Assembly: GCA_016926255.1 (NCBI GenBank) | Contig: JAFGOY010000062.1 | Span: 1 to 35,544, forward strand | Source: Anaerolineae bacterium | GTDB taxonomy: Bacteria; Chloroflexota; Anaerolineae; Aggregatilineales; UBA3940 | Length of the DNA: 35,544 nt | Direction: 5' to 3' | Shown here: in pieces, positions 28,588 to 35,544 of the stretch | How the letters are laid out: each line of letters opens with the position of its first letter | Position numbering within the stretch: position 1 is the first letter of the stretch | Position numbers and translations under genes: made by a program | Notes under the pieces: model-generated | Database searches by the model: none | Told to the model about the DNA's origin: nothing | What the model saw: only the letters and a program-made list of their open reading frames with translations

Positions 28588-29917
28588 GGGCCAATTCCTT
28601 TTTGCCTTTGCTCTCGGATACCGCGACGCGGCTATTGTGTGCTTCGATATAGGCCGCCGCCTCTGAAGCGGCGGCACCGGACAGCACGATGCTGTCGACG
28701 ATATCCATCGGGCCAGCCGCCACCCCGGTGACAAAGATGCCGGGGCGCGCGGTTTCACTGGGCGAGATATTCGGCGAGGGAACAGTTACAAAACCATCAT
28801 CGGCAGCCGGAACCCCGTAAAGCGAACCGGGATTGTAGCCGGGCAGCAGCCCGACCGAGAGCACAACCAGGTCATGGGTGCGCTCGACGATCTTCGAGCC
28901 TTCGTCGAGCATTTCGACGCGCACAACCGGGTTTTTATTCTCGTCTTCGGTAATCTGGGCGACTTTGCCCTTGACGAACTCGATCCCCATCGCTCTGGCG
29001 GTCTGGTAGAACTGTTCATAGCCTTTGCCAAAGGTGCGGATATCCATGTAGTAAATGGTGATATCCGCAAGGGGCAGCGCGCCGGAGAGCAGCATTGCCT
29101 GCTTGATGGCGTACATACAGCACACCCGCGAGCAGTATTCGATGCCGAGGGTGGCATCACGCGAACCGGCACATTGCACATAGGCAATCGAGTCGGGTTC
29201 TTTACCGTCGCCGGGGCGGAGTACGTGCCCGTAGGGGCCGGTGGGAGCCAACAGGCGTTCCATCATCAGCCCGTCGATCACGTTGTCGAACTGCCCCGCG
29301 CCGTATTCCTTTTTGGCGTCTTTCGGGGTGACCTCGAATCCGGTCGCCAGGACGATCGCCGTTGTCTCAATCTCGAAATGCCTGGCGGTCTGTGTGAAGT
29401 CGATGCAGCCGTGCGGGCAGACTTTTTCACACTTGCCGCAGAGAATGCAGTTTTCGATATCGAGCGTGGCGACCTGCGGGACGGCGGTCGAGAATGGAAC
29501 GCGTACCGCCCGGTAAGCCCCCATCCCCCGGTCAAAATCGGAGGGAAGGTCAATCGGACAGGCATATTCGCATTCGCGGCAGCCGGTGCAGTCTTCTTCG
29601 ATGACGTAACGTGGTTTCTTCTCGACCAGCGCCGTGTAGCCGCCGCCGTTTTCTTCGAGTGCCTGCACTTCGCAGTAGGTAAGAAGTTGAATATTTTCGT
29701 GGTGGGCGACCGCCGACATTTTAGGGGTGGTGATGCAGCTGCAGCAGTCGAGGGTCGGGAAGACCTTACTGAGCGCGATCATCTTGCCGCCGATGCTGGC
29801 TTCTTTCTCGACCAGCGCGACCTGGTATCCCTGGTCGGCAAGGTCAAGCGCCGCCTGCATTCCGGCAATCCCCCCACCGACGATCAGTGAATCCACCTGG
29901 AGTTTTTCTAAAGCCAT
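28580..29917 (-). CDS. QmoA/HdrA-like flavoprotein with two [4Fe-4S] clusters
   Basis: This 445-residue flavoprotein has the FAD-binding GGGIAGMQAALDLA (residues 14-27). The HdrA-type CCSCITTPKM segment is at 58-67. Two [4Fe-4S] motifs follow: Cys110, 113, 116 and 120, and Cys157, 160, 163 and 167. The second half carries more FAD-contact regions (ATGFEV, YVQCAGSRD). It resembles QmoA, which pairs with QmoB and QmoC in sulfate reducers to pass electrons between quinones and APS reductase. No APS reductase or dissimilatory sulfite reductase is in this window, so its partner is uncertain. A ribosome site (AAGGATATCC) precedes the ATG. It is 18 bases after the MvhD-like gene. Confidence 0.92.
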   Translation of the reverse strand: MALEKLQVDSLIVGGGIAGMQAALDLADQGYQVALVEKEASIGGKMIALSKVFPTLDCCSCITTPKMSAVAHHENIQLLTYCEVQALEENGGGYTALVEKKPRYVIEEDCTGCRECEYACPIDLPSDFDRGMGAYRAVRVPFSTAVPQVATLDIENCILCGKCEKVCPHGCIDFTQTARHFEIETTAIVLATGFEVTPKDAKKEYGAGQFDNVIDGLMMERLLAPTGPYGHVLRPGDGKEPDSIAYVQCAGSRDATLGIEYCSRVCCMYAIKQAMLLSGALPLADITIYYMDIRTFGKGYEQFYQTARAMGIEFVKGKVAQITEDENKNPVVRVEMLDEGSKIVERTHDLVVLSVGLLPGYNPGSLYGVPAADDGFVTVPSPNISPSETARPGIFVTGVAAGPMDIVDSIVLSGAAASEAAAYIEAHNSRVAVSESKGKKELAHV

Positions 29918-29935
29918 AGGATATCCTTCTTCGGA

Positions 29936-30379
29936 CTAAGCGGGACTTTCGTTCAGCGCGGCCTGCAATTCGCCGGACACCAGCCCAATCTCTTCAAGAA
30001 GGTCGTGCATATTGTTGACCTCTTTCAGGTATGGGCGCGTACATACTGTGCAGATAGCGGCAAGCCGGAGCCGCCGGGTATCAATGCCTTCTTCTTTCAT
30101 GATCGGGTAGACACGGTTGATGATCTCGGCGGTTCGTTCTGCACCACCCTTATACGGGCAGTCAGTGCCGCTGTACATCACGATGATGGCATCAATACCA
30201 CGCTTGAAAGCACGCAGATAGAAGTCTTCCGGGAACATTGCCGGGCAGACGACGGGCAGTACATAGACGTTTGAGGGGTAATCGACATGTAACTGCCCGA
30301 CCGAGTCTGCACCTGCATAGCCGCCGGATAACGTCGCCAGAATGAGGATTTTTGGCTTCGCGGTTGATCCTGCGGTCAT
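29936..30379 (-). CDS. MvhD-like (hydrogenase iron-sulfur subunit) electron-transfer protein
   Basis: From the ATG at 30379 the protein has 147 residues. It shows the MvhD/FlpD pattern: LPVVCPAMFPEDFYLRAFKRG, then IVMYSGTDCPYKGGAERTAE, and RLRLAAICTVC near the end. Cysteines at 45, 74, 110 and 113 could bind a [2Fe-2S] cluster. MvhD-type proteins pass electrons from hydrogenase or formate dehydrogenase to HdrA. None of those enzymes is encoded nearby, so here it may be a stand-alone adapter to the flavin subunits. GGAAAA lies about 8 bases before the ATG. A longer frame from 30598 was rejected because it overlaps tusA almost entirely. Confidence 0.85.
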   Translation of the reverse strand: MTAGSTAKPKILILATLSGGYAGADSVGQLHVDYPSNVYVLPVVCPAMFPEDFYLRAFKRGIDAIIVMYSGTDCPYKGGAERTAEIINRVYPIMKEEGIDTRRLRLAAICTVCTRPYLKEVNNMHDLLEEIGLVSGELQAALNESPA

Positions 30380-30389
30380 GGATGTTTTC

Positions 30390-30644
30390 CTATTTTGAAC
30401 GCTTGATGAATAGTCTGTCGTAGCCTTCAGCCTCAAGGTGGCCGAGGTAGTCGTGGCCGACTTTCTGCGACCACCTGGGGATATCTTCCTTGGTTCGCGG
30501 ATCGCCCGACCAGATTTCAAGCACTTCGCCAACCTTGATCGCGCCGATGCCCTTTTTCGCTTCCAGCAGGGGGCCGGGGCAGGCACTACCGCGAGCATCT
30601 ACAACCTTTGCTGCTTCAACTGCATTCAGATCAACATCAGACAT
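30390..30644 (-). CDS. tusA: TusA-family sulfur carrier
   Basis: This 84-residue protein has the TusA signature, VVDARGSACPGPLLEAKKGI, with the sulfur-accepting Cys22 in CPGP. TusA proteins carry persulfide sulfur between sulfurtransferases and downstream acceptors. They are also part of sulfur-oxidation loci together with DsrE and Hdr-like proteins. The ATG follows AAGGAGAAAG. It is second in the operon after arsR, and the DsrE-family gene is last, so both ends of a sulfur relay are encoded with the Qmo/Hdr-like complex. The gene symbol is assigned on the family motif. A tRNA thiolation role is less likely given the context. Confidence 0.9.
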   Translation of the reverse strand: MSDVDLNAVEAAKVVDARGSACPGPLLEAKKGIGAIKVGEVLEIWSGDPRTKEDIPRWSQKVGHDYLGHLEAEGYDRLFIKRSK

Positions 30645-30656
30645 TTGACTTTCTCC

Positions 30657-30995
30657 TTATGACTCATCATTTGTGTCAATGGGTTTCCGTTTATAGTTGT
30701 GGATTTGTTTTCCTGCTTCCAACAACTGTGGACATAAATCATTTGACGGATCGTGCTGGTATTCGTAATAGACCGTGCTCCCTTCACGCTTTGAGGTGAG
30801 GAGGCCTTTGTCTTTCATCAGGCGGAGATGCTGCGAGGTATTTTGCAGCGAGGTGTCGATAGCCTCGGCGACTTCGCTGACTGACAGAGGACGTTCGATT
30901 AATGCCCACAGAATCAGTATTCGTCTGGTGTTGCTAAACACTTTGCACTGATCGGCCTGCCTCCTTGCCAGTTCAAATGCCTCTGCACCTAACAT
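30657..30995 (-). CDS. ArsR-family repressor at the head of the sulfur operon
   Basis: This 112-residue ArsR/SmtB-type protein has the winged-helix region SVSEVAEAIDTSLQNTSQHLRLMKDKGLL and a beta wing rich in tyrosines (STVYYEYQ). Cysteines at 17 and 88 could act as a thiol pair, as in persulfide sensors of the SqrR/BigR group, though their positions differ from those proteins. It is 12 bases before tusA, so it likely controls its own operon. A promoter and inverted repeat directly upstream would suit autorepression. Sulfide, polysulfide or a metal are candidate inducers. This is inference. Confidence 0.88.
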   Translation of the reverse strand: MLGAEAFELARRQADQCKVFSNTRRILILWALIERPLSVSEVAEAIDTSLQNTSQHLRLMKDKGLLTSKREGSTVYYEYQHDPSNDLCPQLLEAGKQIHNYKRKPIDTNDES

Positions 30996-31024
30996 GGATG
31001 ACGTGCTCCGTCAACAGCTCAACG

Positions 31025-31061
31025 ATTGAACCATTCAATGAAACAATTAATTGCTTAACAA
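31025..31061 (-). promoter_or_regulatory. Candidate promoter and ArsR operator of the sulfur operon
   Basis: On the minus strand, TTGTTA (31056-31061) and TTGAAT (31033-31038) are 17 bases apart. The -10 box overlaps the inverted repeat ATTGAA-CCA-TTCAAT at 31025-31039. Both boxes match the consensus at only 4 of 6 positions, so the call is tentative. Confidence 0.45.
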
Positions 31062-31256
31062 GTTGACTATACTTCTATAAACAAGACCGGTGAAGTGGCG
31101 TTTGTCAGGCAGACCATTCTTGTTTTCTATATGTTGGTATCGAATTTGCCGATAGCAGGGATTGTGGGGAATGCAGAAAATGCGACTCGAAGCATATAAT
31201 GGGAAGCATAAGATGAGGTGAGTCGAAAAACCAGGCCTGAATTGGCGGAGAGTTGC

Positions 31257-31281
31257 ACAAAAAAAGACCCCGAAGGGTCTT
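31257..31281 (-). terminator. Terminator after the recombinase relic
   Basis: On the minus strand, AAGACCC pairs with GGGTCTT around a TTCG tetraloop and continues into a run of T residues. It would have ended the recombinase gene located upstream on that strand. The 195 bases between this hairpin and the sulfur operon promoter hold nothing I can support. Confidence 0.75.
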
Positions 31282-31357
31282 GAGTAAGGTAGAGGCGAGC
31301 CAGTTGAACCGCTCTGCATGTCTAGAAGGCAACTGCCGACAGTATACATAGCTCCTC
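31282..31357. repeat. Divergent copy of the terminator-linked repeat
   Basis: This stretch contains AGTTGAACCGCTC, similar to copy C (AGTTGAGCCGAACCGCTC). It also contains CAGTATACATAGCTCCTCT, similar to the sequence after the terminator at 11708 (CAGTATACAGAGCCTCTCT). It sits next to a terminator like the other copies. A degraded tRNA-like 3' end on the minus strand is possible. Confidence 0.4.
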
Positions 31358-31378
31358 TGCAATGGCAAGTCTGATCTA

Positions 31379-32059
31379 TCATCCCACCGTATCTTGCGAT
31401 AGCGTCTGCAATTCGGTCGCGTAGCCACGATCGGCAAAACTCATACTAAGGTATTCACTCATTGAACCTTGATTCTGATCTGAAGCAATTCCGCTGCTGG
31501 TCAATTCTTTCAAGCTGGCAAGGTAGGCAAATGGCGCGTTCAACTGGACGTCTTGAACATCTCCCTCAGCGTCGACAACGACCTTCTTAAAAAAAAACAT
31601 CTTTAGAAGCTGGGCTTACTTCCTTCTGTTGAGTCGAGCAAACAGGATCGGCGCACCGGACAGTAATGCAATGGCCGCCTCAAGATCGTCGATGTAGACG
31701 ACGGCCTCCTGTTGTAACTGTTCAATCGTTTTGTGTTTGTGCTTCAGCTTCGACTGCCACTCCTGCAGCAGTTCATCATAGGTTTCCTGGCTGAGTTGTT
31801 TTTGAAGGAACAGGCGAGCCAGATCGGCTTCCTCTGCTTGCAATAGTGAAATCTGGTGTTGAAGCCTGGCGATTTCCTCATCTCGATCGGGGCCATTGAT
31901 CTCAGCAATATGCTGGCAATAGAGCTTTCTGACCGATGACAATGAGTTGGGCGGAATGATGATTTCTTACAGATGTTGGGCGATCTGTTTTTCAATTACC
32001 TCACATGGAATATGCAGTTTTGAGCCATCGATTCCTGCGCGGGTCATATAGTATGAGTA
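31379..32059 (-). pseudogene. Serine recombinase relic with two in-frame stops
   Basis: One minus-strand frame can be read through two TAA codons (31967-31969 and 31616-31618). It gives YSYYMTRAGIDGSKLHIPCE, then a coiled stretch EEADLARLFLQKQLSQETYD, then LLKMFFFKKVVVDAEGDVQD. This matches the zinc-ribbon, coiled-coil and end region of large serine recombinases. The catalytic serine domain is missing. Both stops fall where Gln (CAA or CAG) would fit, in QHL-stop-EIIIPP and RRK-stop-AQLLK, with no frameshift. It looks like an old integrase or resolvase gene decaying by point mutation after loss of its 5' half. Confidence 0.72.
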
Positions 32060-32124
32060 GGCTTTCGACACCAACACCATCACTTGGGGACTACTGCTAT
32101 AATGTAGGTGTAAAGGAGCGACCT

Positions 32125-32601
32125 ATGACTGTTATCGTGTTTAACGGGTAGATAACTGCCTCAGGTAGACTTGAAGCCGATCTTCCACCCGGGCTGCCAT
32201 CCGGCAAGGTGCGAATCACAATCCAGATCGAAGAAACCTGGACAGATGAAGAACTGGCCGACTTGCTGCGTCCGGGGCCTTCACTCACTGGCAGTGAGAT
32301 CGTCGTTTCCGGTGTCAGGCTGGATGACCAAACGATGCGGCTCAGTGTGTCGGATAATGGGGCCGGGTTTACCCCCGCACGTCTGGCAAAAATCCGTGCG
32401 GAGATCAGCGATTACTCGCAGGCGCTGCGTTTCAAAGACAGTGGCTTTGGTCTGGACAACGTCAATAAGCGCGTTCGATTGTACTACGGTGAGGAGCACA
32501 AGCTGGAGATAGAAAGTGTTCACGGGGAACATACAAGTGTATCGCTGGTCATTCCGATTCTGGGCAAGAATAATAATGGCCGGGCCGTTGTCTCGCCGTA
32601 G
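32125..32601 (+). pseudogene. Chimeric relic: antitoxin-like N-terminus joined to a histidine-kinase ATPase end
   Basis: After AAAGGAG, an ATG opens MTVIVFNG and then a TAG stop. The same frame continues ITASGRLEADLPPGLPSGKV, then WTDEELADLLRPGPSLTGSEIV, a pattern I associate with small antitoxin-like proteins. Near codon 62 it switches to MRLSVSDNGAGFTPARLAKI and FGLDNVNKRVRLYYGEEHK, then VSLVIPI. These are the N, G1 and G2 boxes of a YesM/LytS-type histidine-kinase ATPase. The sensor, dimerisation and phospho-acceptor histidine parts are missing. The region from 32209 could be translated from a GTG as 130 residues, but it would not be a working kinase. Confidence 0.6.
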
Positions 32602-32669
32602 TGGTTTTTTCGAGCCTTCCTGTCGTCATGACCGGCGCGCAGGGCGATTCAAACCGAATTGAACACGAA

Positions 32670-32689
32670 GGAACAGAGTAATCTGTTCC
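32670..32689. promoter_or_regulatory. Perfect 8-4-8 inverted repeat in the leader of the sugar transporter operon
   Basis: GGAACAGA-GTAA-TCTGTTCC lies in the 290-base gap before the ABC ATPase gene. It could be an operator for a sugar-responsive regulator or a hairpin. No other gene or convincing promoter was seen between 32602 and 32891. Confidence 0.45.
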
Positions 32690-32891
32690 AGATGACACAG
32701 TCTTTTTGATTCAACCGCCCAGGTTCGATTGCACTGTTTATGCACTGCTGAATTGACTCCCCGCCCGAAGCCCCATACGATAGATTTGAATGCGCCCAAA
32801 AAAAATCACAGCACGGAACGATGTTATTACGCCAATACACAACACGGATGGGATCGCCTTTTCAGTTCGACGGTCAATCTAGCACTGTCAT

Positions 32892-34391
32892 ATGAATCAA
32901 ATACTGCTCGAAACACACGGGATCAGCAAGTCTTTTCCTGGCGAACACGCTCTCAAGGATATCAACTTCGATATTCAACCAGGAGAAGTTCATATTCTGC
33001 TGGGTGAAAACGGTGCGGGGAAATCGACGCTGATCAACATATTGAGTGGGGTCTACCCGCCTGATACCGGCCACCTGCTTTTTAAGGGGCAGGAAGTCGT
33101 CTTTACCTGTCCTGCCGATGCCCAGCAGGTGGGGATCAGCGCGATTTTTCAGGAACCAAACCTGATTCCGTATATGTCGGTGGCCGAAAATATTTTCCTG
33201 GGCAACGAACCCGGCAGGGGAATGAACCAGATCATCGACAAGACCCGGCTGGTCGACCGCACCCTGGAATTGATCGACGAGTTAAACCTGGCCCTCGATC
33301 CGGAGACGGAGGTATCGGAGTTATCGCTGGCTGAAAAGCAGATGGTCGCGGTCTTACGCACAATCAACCAATCGGCAGATCTGGTGATCATGGATGAGCC
33401 GAGTGCGATGCTGACCAACCGCGAGACATCCCAGTTGCACAGCGTGATTAGGCGGATGCGGTCACAGGGAGCCGCCGTTCTCTATGTGACCCACCATCTC
33501 TCCGAGGCGATGCAGATCGGCAACCGGGCCACCATTCTTCGCGACGGTCGCAAGATCGCAACGGTCGCCATCGACGCCACCAGCCAGCACGACCTGATCC
33601 GGTTGATCACCGGGCACAAAAACGCGACCCGCCGATCATCAATCCACCGTCCGCACCGGATGGAGCGGGAGGTTCTTCGCCTGGAAAACGTCTCGACGGC
33701 AACCGGCATCGACAACGTATCTTTCAGCCTCCACGCCGGTGAAATCCTGGGGATCACCGGGCTGATCGGAGCGGGCGGCACGCGGCTTTTCGAAACGGTT
33801 TTCGGCGTGGAACCTCTGCTGGGCGGCGAGATTTACCTGGATGGCAACCCGGTGACCATCGACTCGCCGCAGGTCGCGACCAGGCTTGGCATTGGCTGGC
33901 TGACAGAAGAACGGCGCGAGCAGGGGCTGGTTCTGGAGATGGACGCCCAGAACAATATGACACTTGCCGTCCTCAGAAAGCTCGGCATTGGCCCGATCCT
34001 CAACCTGGATGAAGAAGGCAGCATTGTCGCCCACTACGCGCAGCGATTGGGGATTAAAGTGAGCAGTCTCACCCGGCGAACCCGTGAACTCTCCGGAGGA
34101 ACGCAGCAAAAAGTCATTCTCTCGCGCTGGCTGGCAAGCAGCAGCCGGGTTCTGCTCATCGATCAGCCAACGCGCGGTCTTGATATTCAGGCTCGCGGGG
34201 AACTCTATGATCTGCTCAACGATCTTGCCCGCCGGGGCATCGGGATCATCGTCATCAGCTCGAACATTGACGAGATATTGAACCTGTCGGATCGCATCAT
34301 CATCTTACGGAAAGGACGCATCATTGACATTCTATCGAAGGCGGAGGCAAACCCGTATCTAATTACAGCACTGTCCAGCGAAGGTGTATGA
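32892..34391 (+). CDS. Sugar ABC transporter ATPase (RbsA/XylG/MglA type, two ATPase domains)
   Basis: This 499-residue protein has two ATPase domains in tandem, as in RbsA and MglA. Domain 1 has Walker A LLGENGAGKST and Walker B LVIMDEPSAML, with a divergent signature LSLAEKQMVAVLR. Domain 2 has a degenerate Walker A (GLIGAGGTRLFE), a canonical signature LSGGTQQKVILSRWL, and a Walker B LLIDQPTRGLD, where Gln replaces the catalytic Glu. One working and one degenerate ATP site is normal in this family. The start ATG lacks a clear ribosome site. The permease ATG overlaps the stop of this gene. It would power import of a ribose-, xylose- or galactose-like sugar. Confidence 0.93.
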   Translation: MNQILLETHGISKSFPGEHALKDINFDIQPGEVHILLGENGAGKSTLINILSGVYPPDTGHLLFKGQEVVFTCPADAQQVGISAIFQEPNLIPYMSVAENIFLGNEPGRGMNQIIDKTRLVDRTLELIDELNLALDPETEVSELSLAEKQMVAVLRTINQSADLVIMDEPSAMLTNRETSQLHSVIRRMRSQGAAVLYVTHHLSEAMQIGNRATILRDGRKIATVAIDATSQHDLIRLITGHKNATRRSSIHRPHRMEREVLRLENVSTATGIDNVSFSLHAGEILGITGLIGAGGTRLFETVFGVEPLLGGEIYLDGNPVTIDSPQVATRLGIGWLTEERREQGLVLEMDAQNNMTLAVLRKLGIGPILNLDEEGSIVAHYAQRLGIKVSSLTRRTRELSGGTQQKVILSRWLASSSRVLLIDQPTRGLDIQARGELYDLLNDLARRGIGIIVISSNIDEILNLSDRIIILRKGRIIDILSKAEANPYLITALSSEGV

Positions 34392-35544
34392 TGATTTTCA
34401 AGAAGGCTTCTGGCTATTATGAACAGGTAAAGGCCGTTTTTCAGGACTACCGGGATAGACAGGCCTTCAACCAGGCGGGGGCACTGATAGGTTTACTGGC
34501 GCTGCTGCTGTTCTTCTGGATTTTCGCTCCGGCGTTCAGGCAGATCGAGAACGTGGTGCTGCTGGCCCGCACGGCATCGATTGCAATGGGGATCGTTGCC
34601 ATTGGGCAGACGGTTGTCCTGATCTCCGGCGGCATCGATCTGTCTGTTGGGTCGATTGTCGCTTTCACCAGCGTCGTCTCAGCGCGCCTGATGATCTATG
34701 GCTTCGGGCCAATCCCCCCACTGACGGGCACGCAGAGCTACCTGGCAATCCTGATCGGCTGGCTCACCGGCCTGCTGATCGGGGCGGCCCAGGGATGGCT
34801 GATCACCAAAACCAACATTCCACCGTTTATCGCTACACTGGGGACGATGGTTTCGCTGCGCGGCATCTCGGTCGGGTTGTCGGGCGGCTATACGATCAGC
34901 GGCCTGCCGGAAGAATTTCAGTGGATTGCCAACAGCAGCATCGGCATCGTCCCGGTTTCCCTGCTAATCATGCTGGGAATTTACGCCGCCACTGCCTATT
35001 TCCTCTCGAATACCAAACCGGGCCGCTACTGCTATGCCATCGGAGGCAACCAGACCGCCGCCCGGCTGTCAGGCGTTAAGATCGACCGCTACAAGCCGCT
35101 CTACTATGCTTACAGCGGACTGCTGGCAGCAGTGGCAGGCACCCTGTTGAGTGCCTATATTGACGGTGCAACCTTCACCAACGGCGAGGGCTACCAGTTT
35201 TCGTCGATTGCCTCGGCGATTATGGGCGGAACCAGCCTTTCCGGCGGCGTGGGCAGCATATGGGGGACGTTGATCGGGGTAATGATTCTCACGATTGTCC
35301 CCAATGGTATGGTCATGCTCGACGCGCCATACTGGGGCCGCGATGTGGTGACGGGGATCGTCATTTTGATCGCGGTGCTGCTCGACGTGAACCGCCAGAA
35401 GGCACGCAGGGCCGCCAAGCCCCGGCTCGATATCGGCCAGTCAACTTTTTCGGGGAGCTACCTCAACCGGATACTCGGCCAGTTGAGCCTGCTGATCATA
35501 CAAAACACCGGCTGCACGATCTACCGGCTTTTTCTCGCCGACCG
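34388..35544 (+). CDS. Sugar ABC transporter permease (RbsC type), partial
   Basis: The frame starts at an ATG overlapping the stop of the ATPase gene (ATGA) and runs off the right edge after about 385 residues. It shows RbsC features: SGGIDLSVGSIVAF near residue 80, IPPFIATLGTM near 143, GGNQTAARLSGVKID near 218 and SAIMGGTSLSGGVGSIWG near 275. There are eight or more hydrophobic helices. The usual end of the family is near LLDVNRQKARR, about residue 340. Here at least 45 more residues follow, with another hydrophobic stretch (LGQLSLLII), so a C-terminal extension or fusion is likely. No binding-protein gene is visible in this part of the window. Confidence 0.92.
   Translation, partial: MMIFKKASGYYEQVKAVFQDYRDRQAFNQAGALIGLLALLLFFWIFAPAFRQIENVVLLARTASIAMGIVAIGQTVVLISGGIDLSVGSIVAFTSVVSARLMIYGFGPIPPLTGTQSYLAILIGWLTGLLIGAAQGWLITKTNIPPFIATLGTMVSLRGISVGLSGGYTISGLPEEFQWIANSSIGIVPVSLLIMLGIYAATAYFLSNTKPGRYCYAIGGNQTAARLSGVKIDRYKPLYYAYSGLLAAVAGTLLSAYIDGATFTNGEGYQFSSIASAIMGGTSLSGGVGSIWGTLIGVMILTIVPNGMVMLDAPYWGRDVVTGIVILIAVLLDVNRQKARRAAKPRLDIGQSTFSGSYLNRILGQLSLLIIQNTGCTIYRLFLAD

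Noticed and set aside
28588-28758. N-terminal extension of the HdrA/QmoB-like protein by 57 residues
   Set aside because: The extension overlaps the preceding gene, has no family similarity, and a good ribosome site precedes the internal ATG at 28587.
31290-31362. Possible tRNA on the minus strand, directly before a terminator and about 73 bases long, with GGTTCAA and CTTCTAG segments
   Set aside because: The acceptor stem pairs at 6 of 7 positions, but the anticodon and T stems do not pair and the D arm is poor. It may be a degraded tRNA-like sequence, not a working tRNA.
24390-32059. Reassignment of stop codons (TGA as Trp, TAA as Gln) suggested by in-frame stops that fall on expected Trp and Gln codons
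   Set aside because: Intact genes in the window end with TAA and TGA at their expected lengths, and the affected frames are truncated relics. Ordinary gene decay explains them.

Overview
The window is about 35.5 kb of bacterial chromosome with moderately high GC. It is probably from a member of the Chloroflexota (Anaerolineae-like). That is an inference from the MalT-type LuxR regulator, the cyclic-nucleotide-binding fusions, the Qmo/Hdr-like locus, and the dispersed palindromic repeats. No rRNA or functional tRNA, CRISPR array or intact transposon was found.

Region 1 (1-11747) is a polyketide locus. On the minus strand, in transcription order, lie an ABC ATPase fused to two cyclic-nucleotide-binding domains, an ABC exporter, a glycosyltransferase and a large type I polyketide synthase that runs off the left edge (KS-AT-DH-ER-KR...). 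The first three overlap by 4 bp each. A 4'-phosphopantetheinyl transferase is transcribed divergently. Together they look like a pathway to make, glycosylate and export a polyketide or glycolipid.

Region 2 (11783-17764) is a sugar or polyol catabolic operon under a divergent TetR repressor. It encodes an MFS transporter, a class II aldolase, a class III aminotransferase and an FGGY kinase. The tetR/MFS intergenic region holds two back-to-back promoters and two 19-bp palindromes placed as TetR operators. A decayed sugar-binding-protein tail follows the kinase.

Region 3 (17889-22753) has a MalT-like LuxR regulator, a 41-residue membrane peptide, an apolipoprotein N-acyltransferase-like protein and a 79-residue protein of unknown function.

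Region 4 (22968-31061) is a sulfur and electron-transfer locus. A plus-strand LysR regulator converges on a minus-strand operon: ArsR, TusA, MvhD-like, QmoA-like, QmoB/HdrA-like, winged-helix protein, QmoC-like, a cyclic-nucleotide-domain protein, a broken copy of the qmoC 3' end, and DsrE. TusA and DsrE are sulfur carriers. The Qmo/Hdr-like proteins would couple thiol or persulfide chemistry to the quinone pool. I consider this the most interesting system in the window.

Region 5 (31257-32601) is a scar of decayed genes: a serine recombinase remnant with two in-frame TAA codons, and an antitoxin-like fragment joined to a histidine-kinase ATPase end.

Region 6 (32892-35544) begins a ribose-type sugar ABC transporter (ATPase, then permease) that runs off the right edge.
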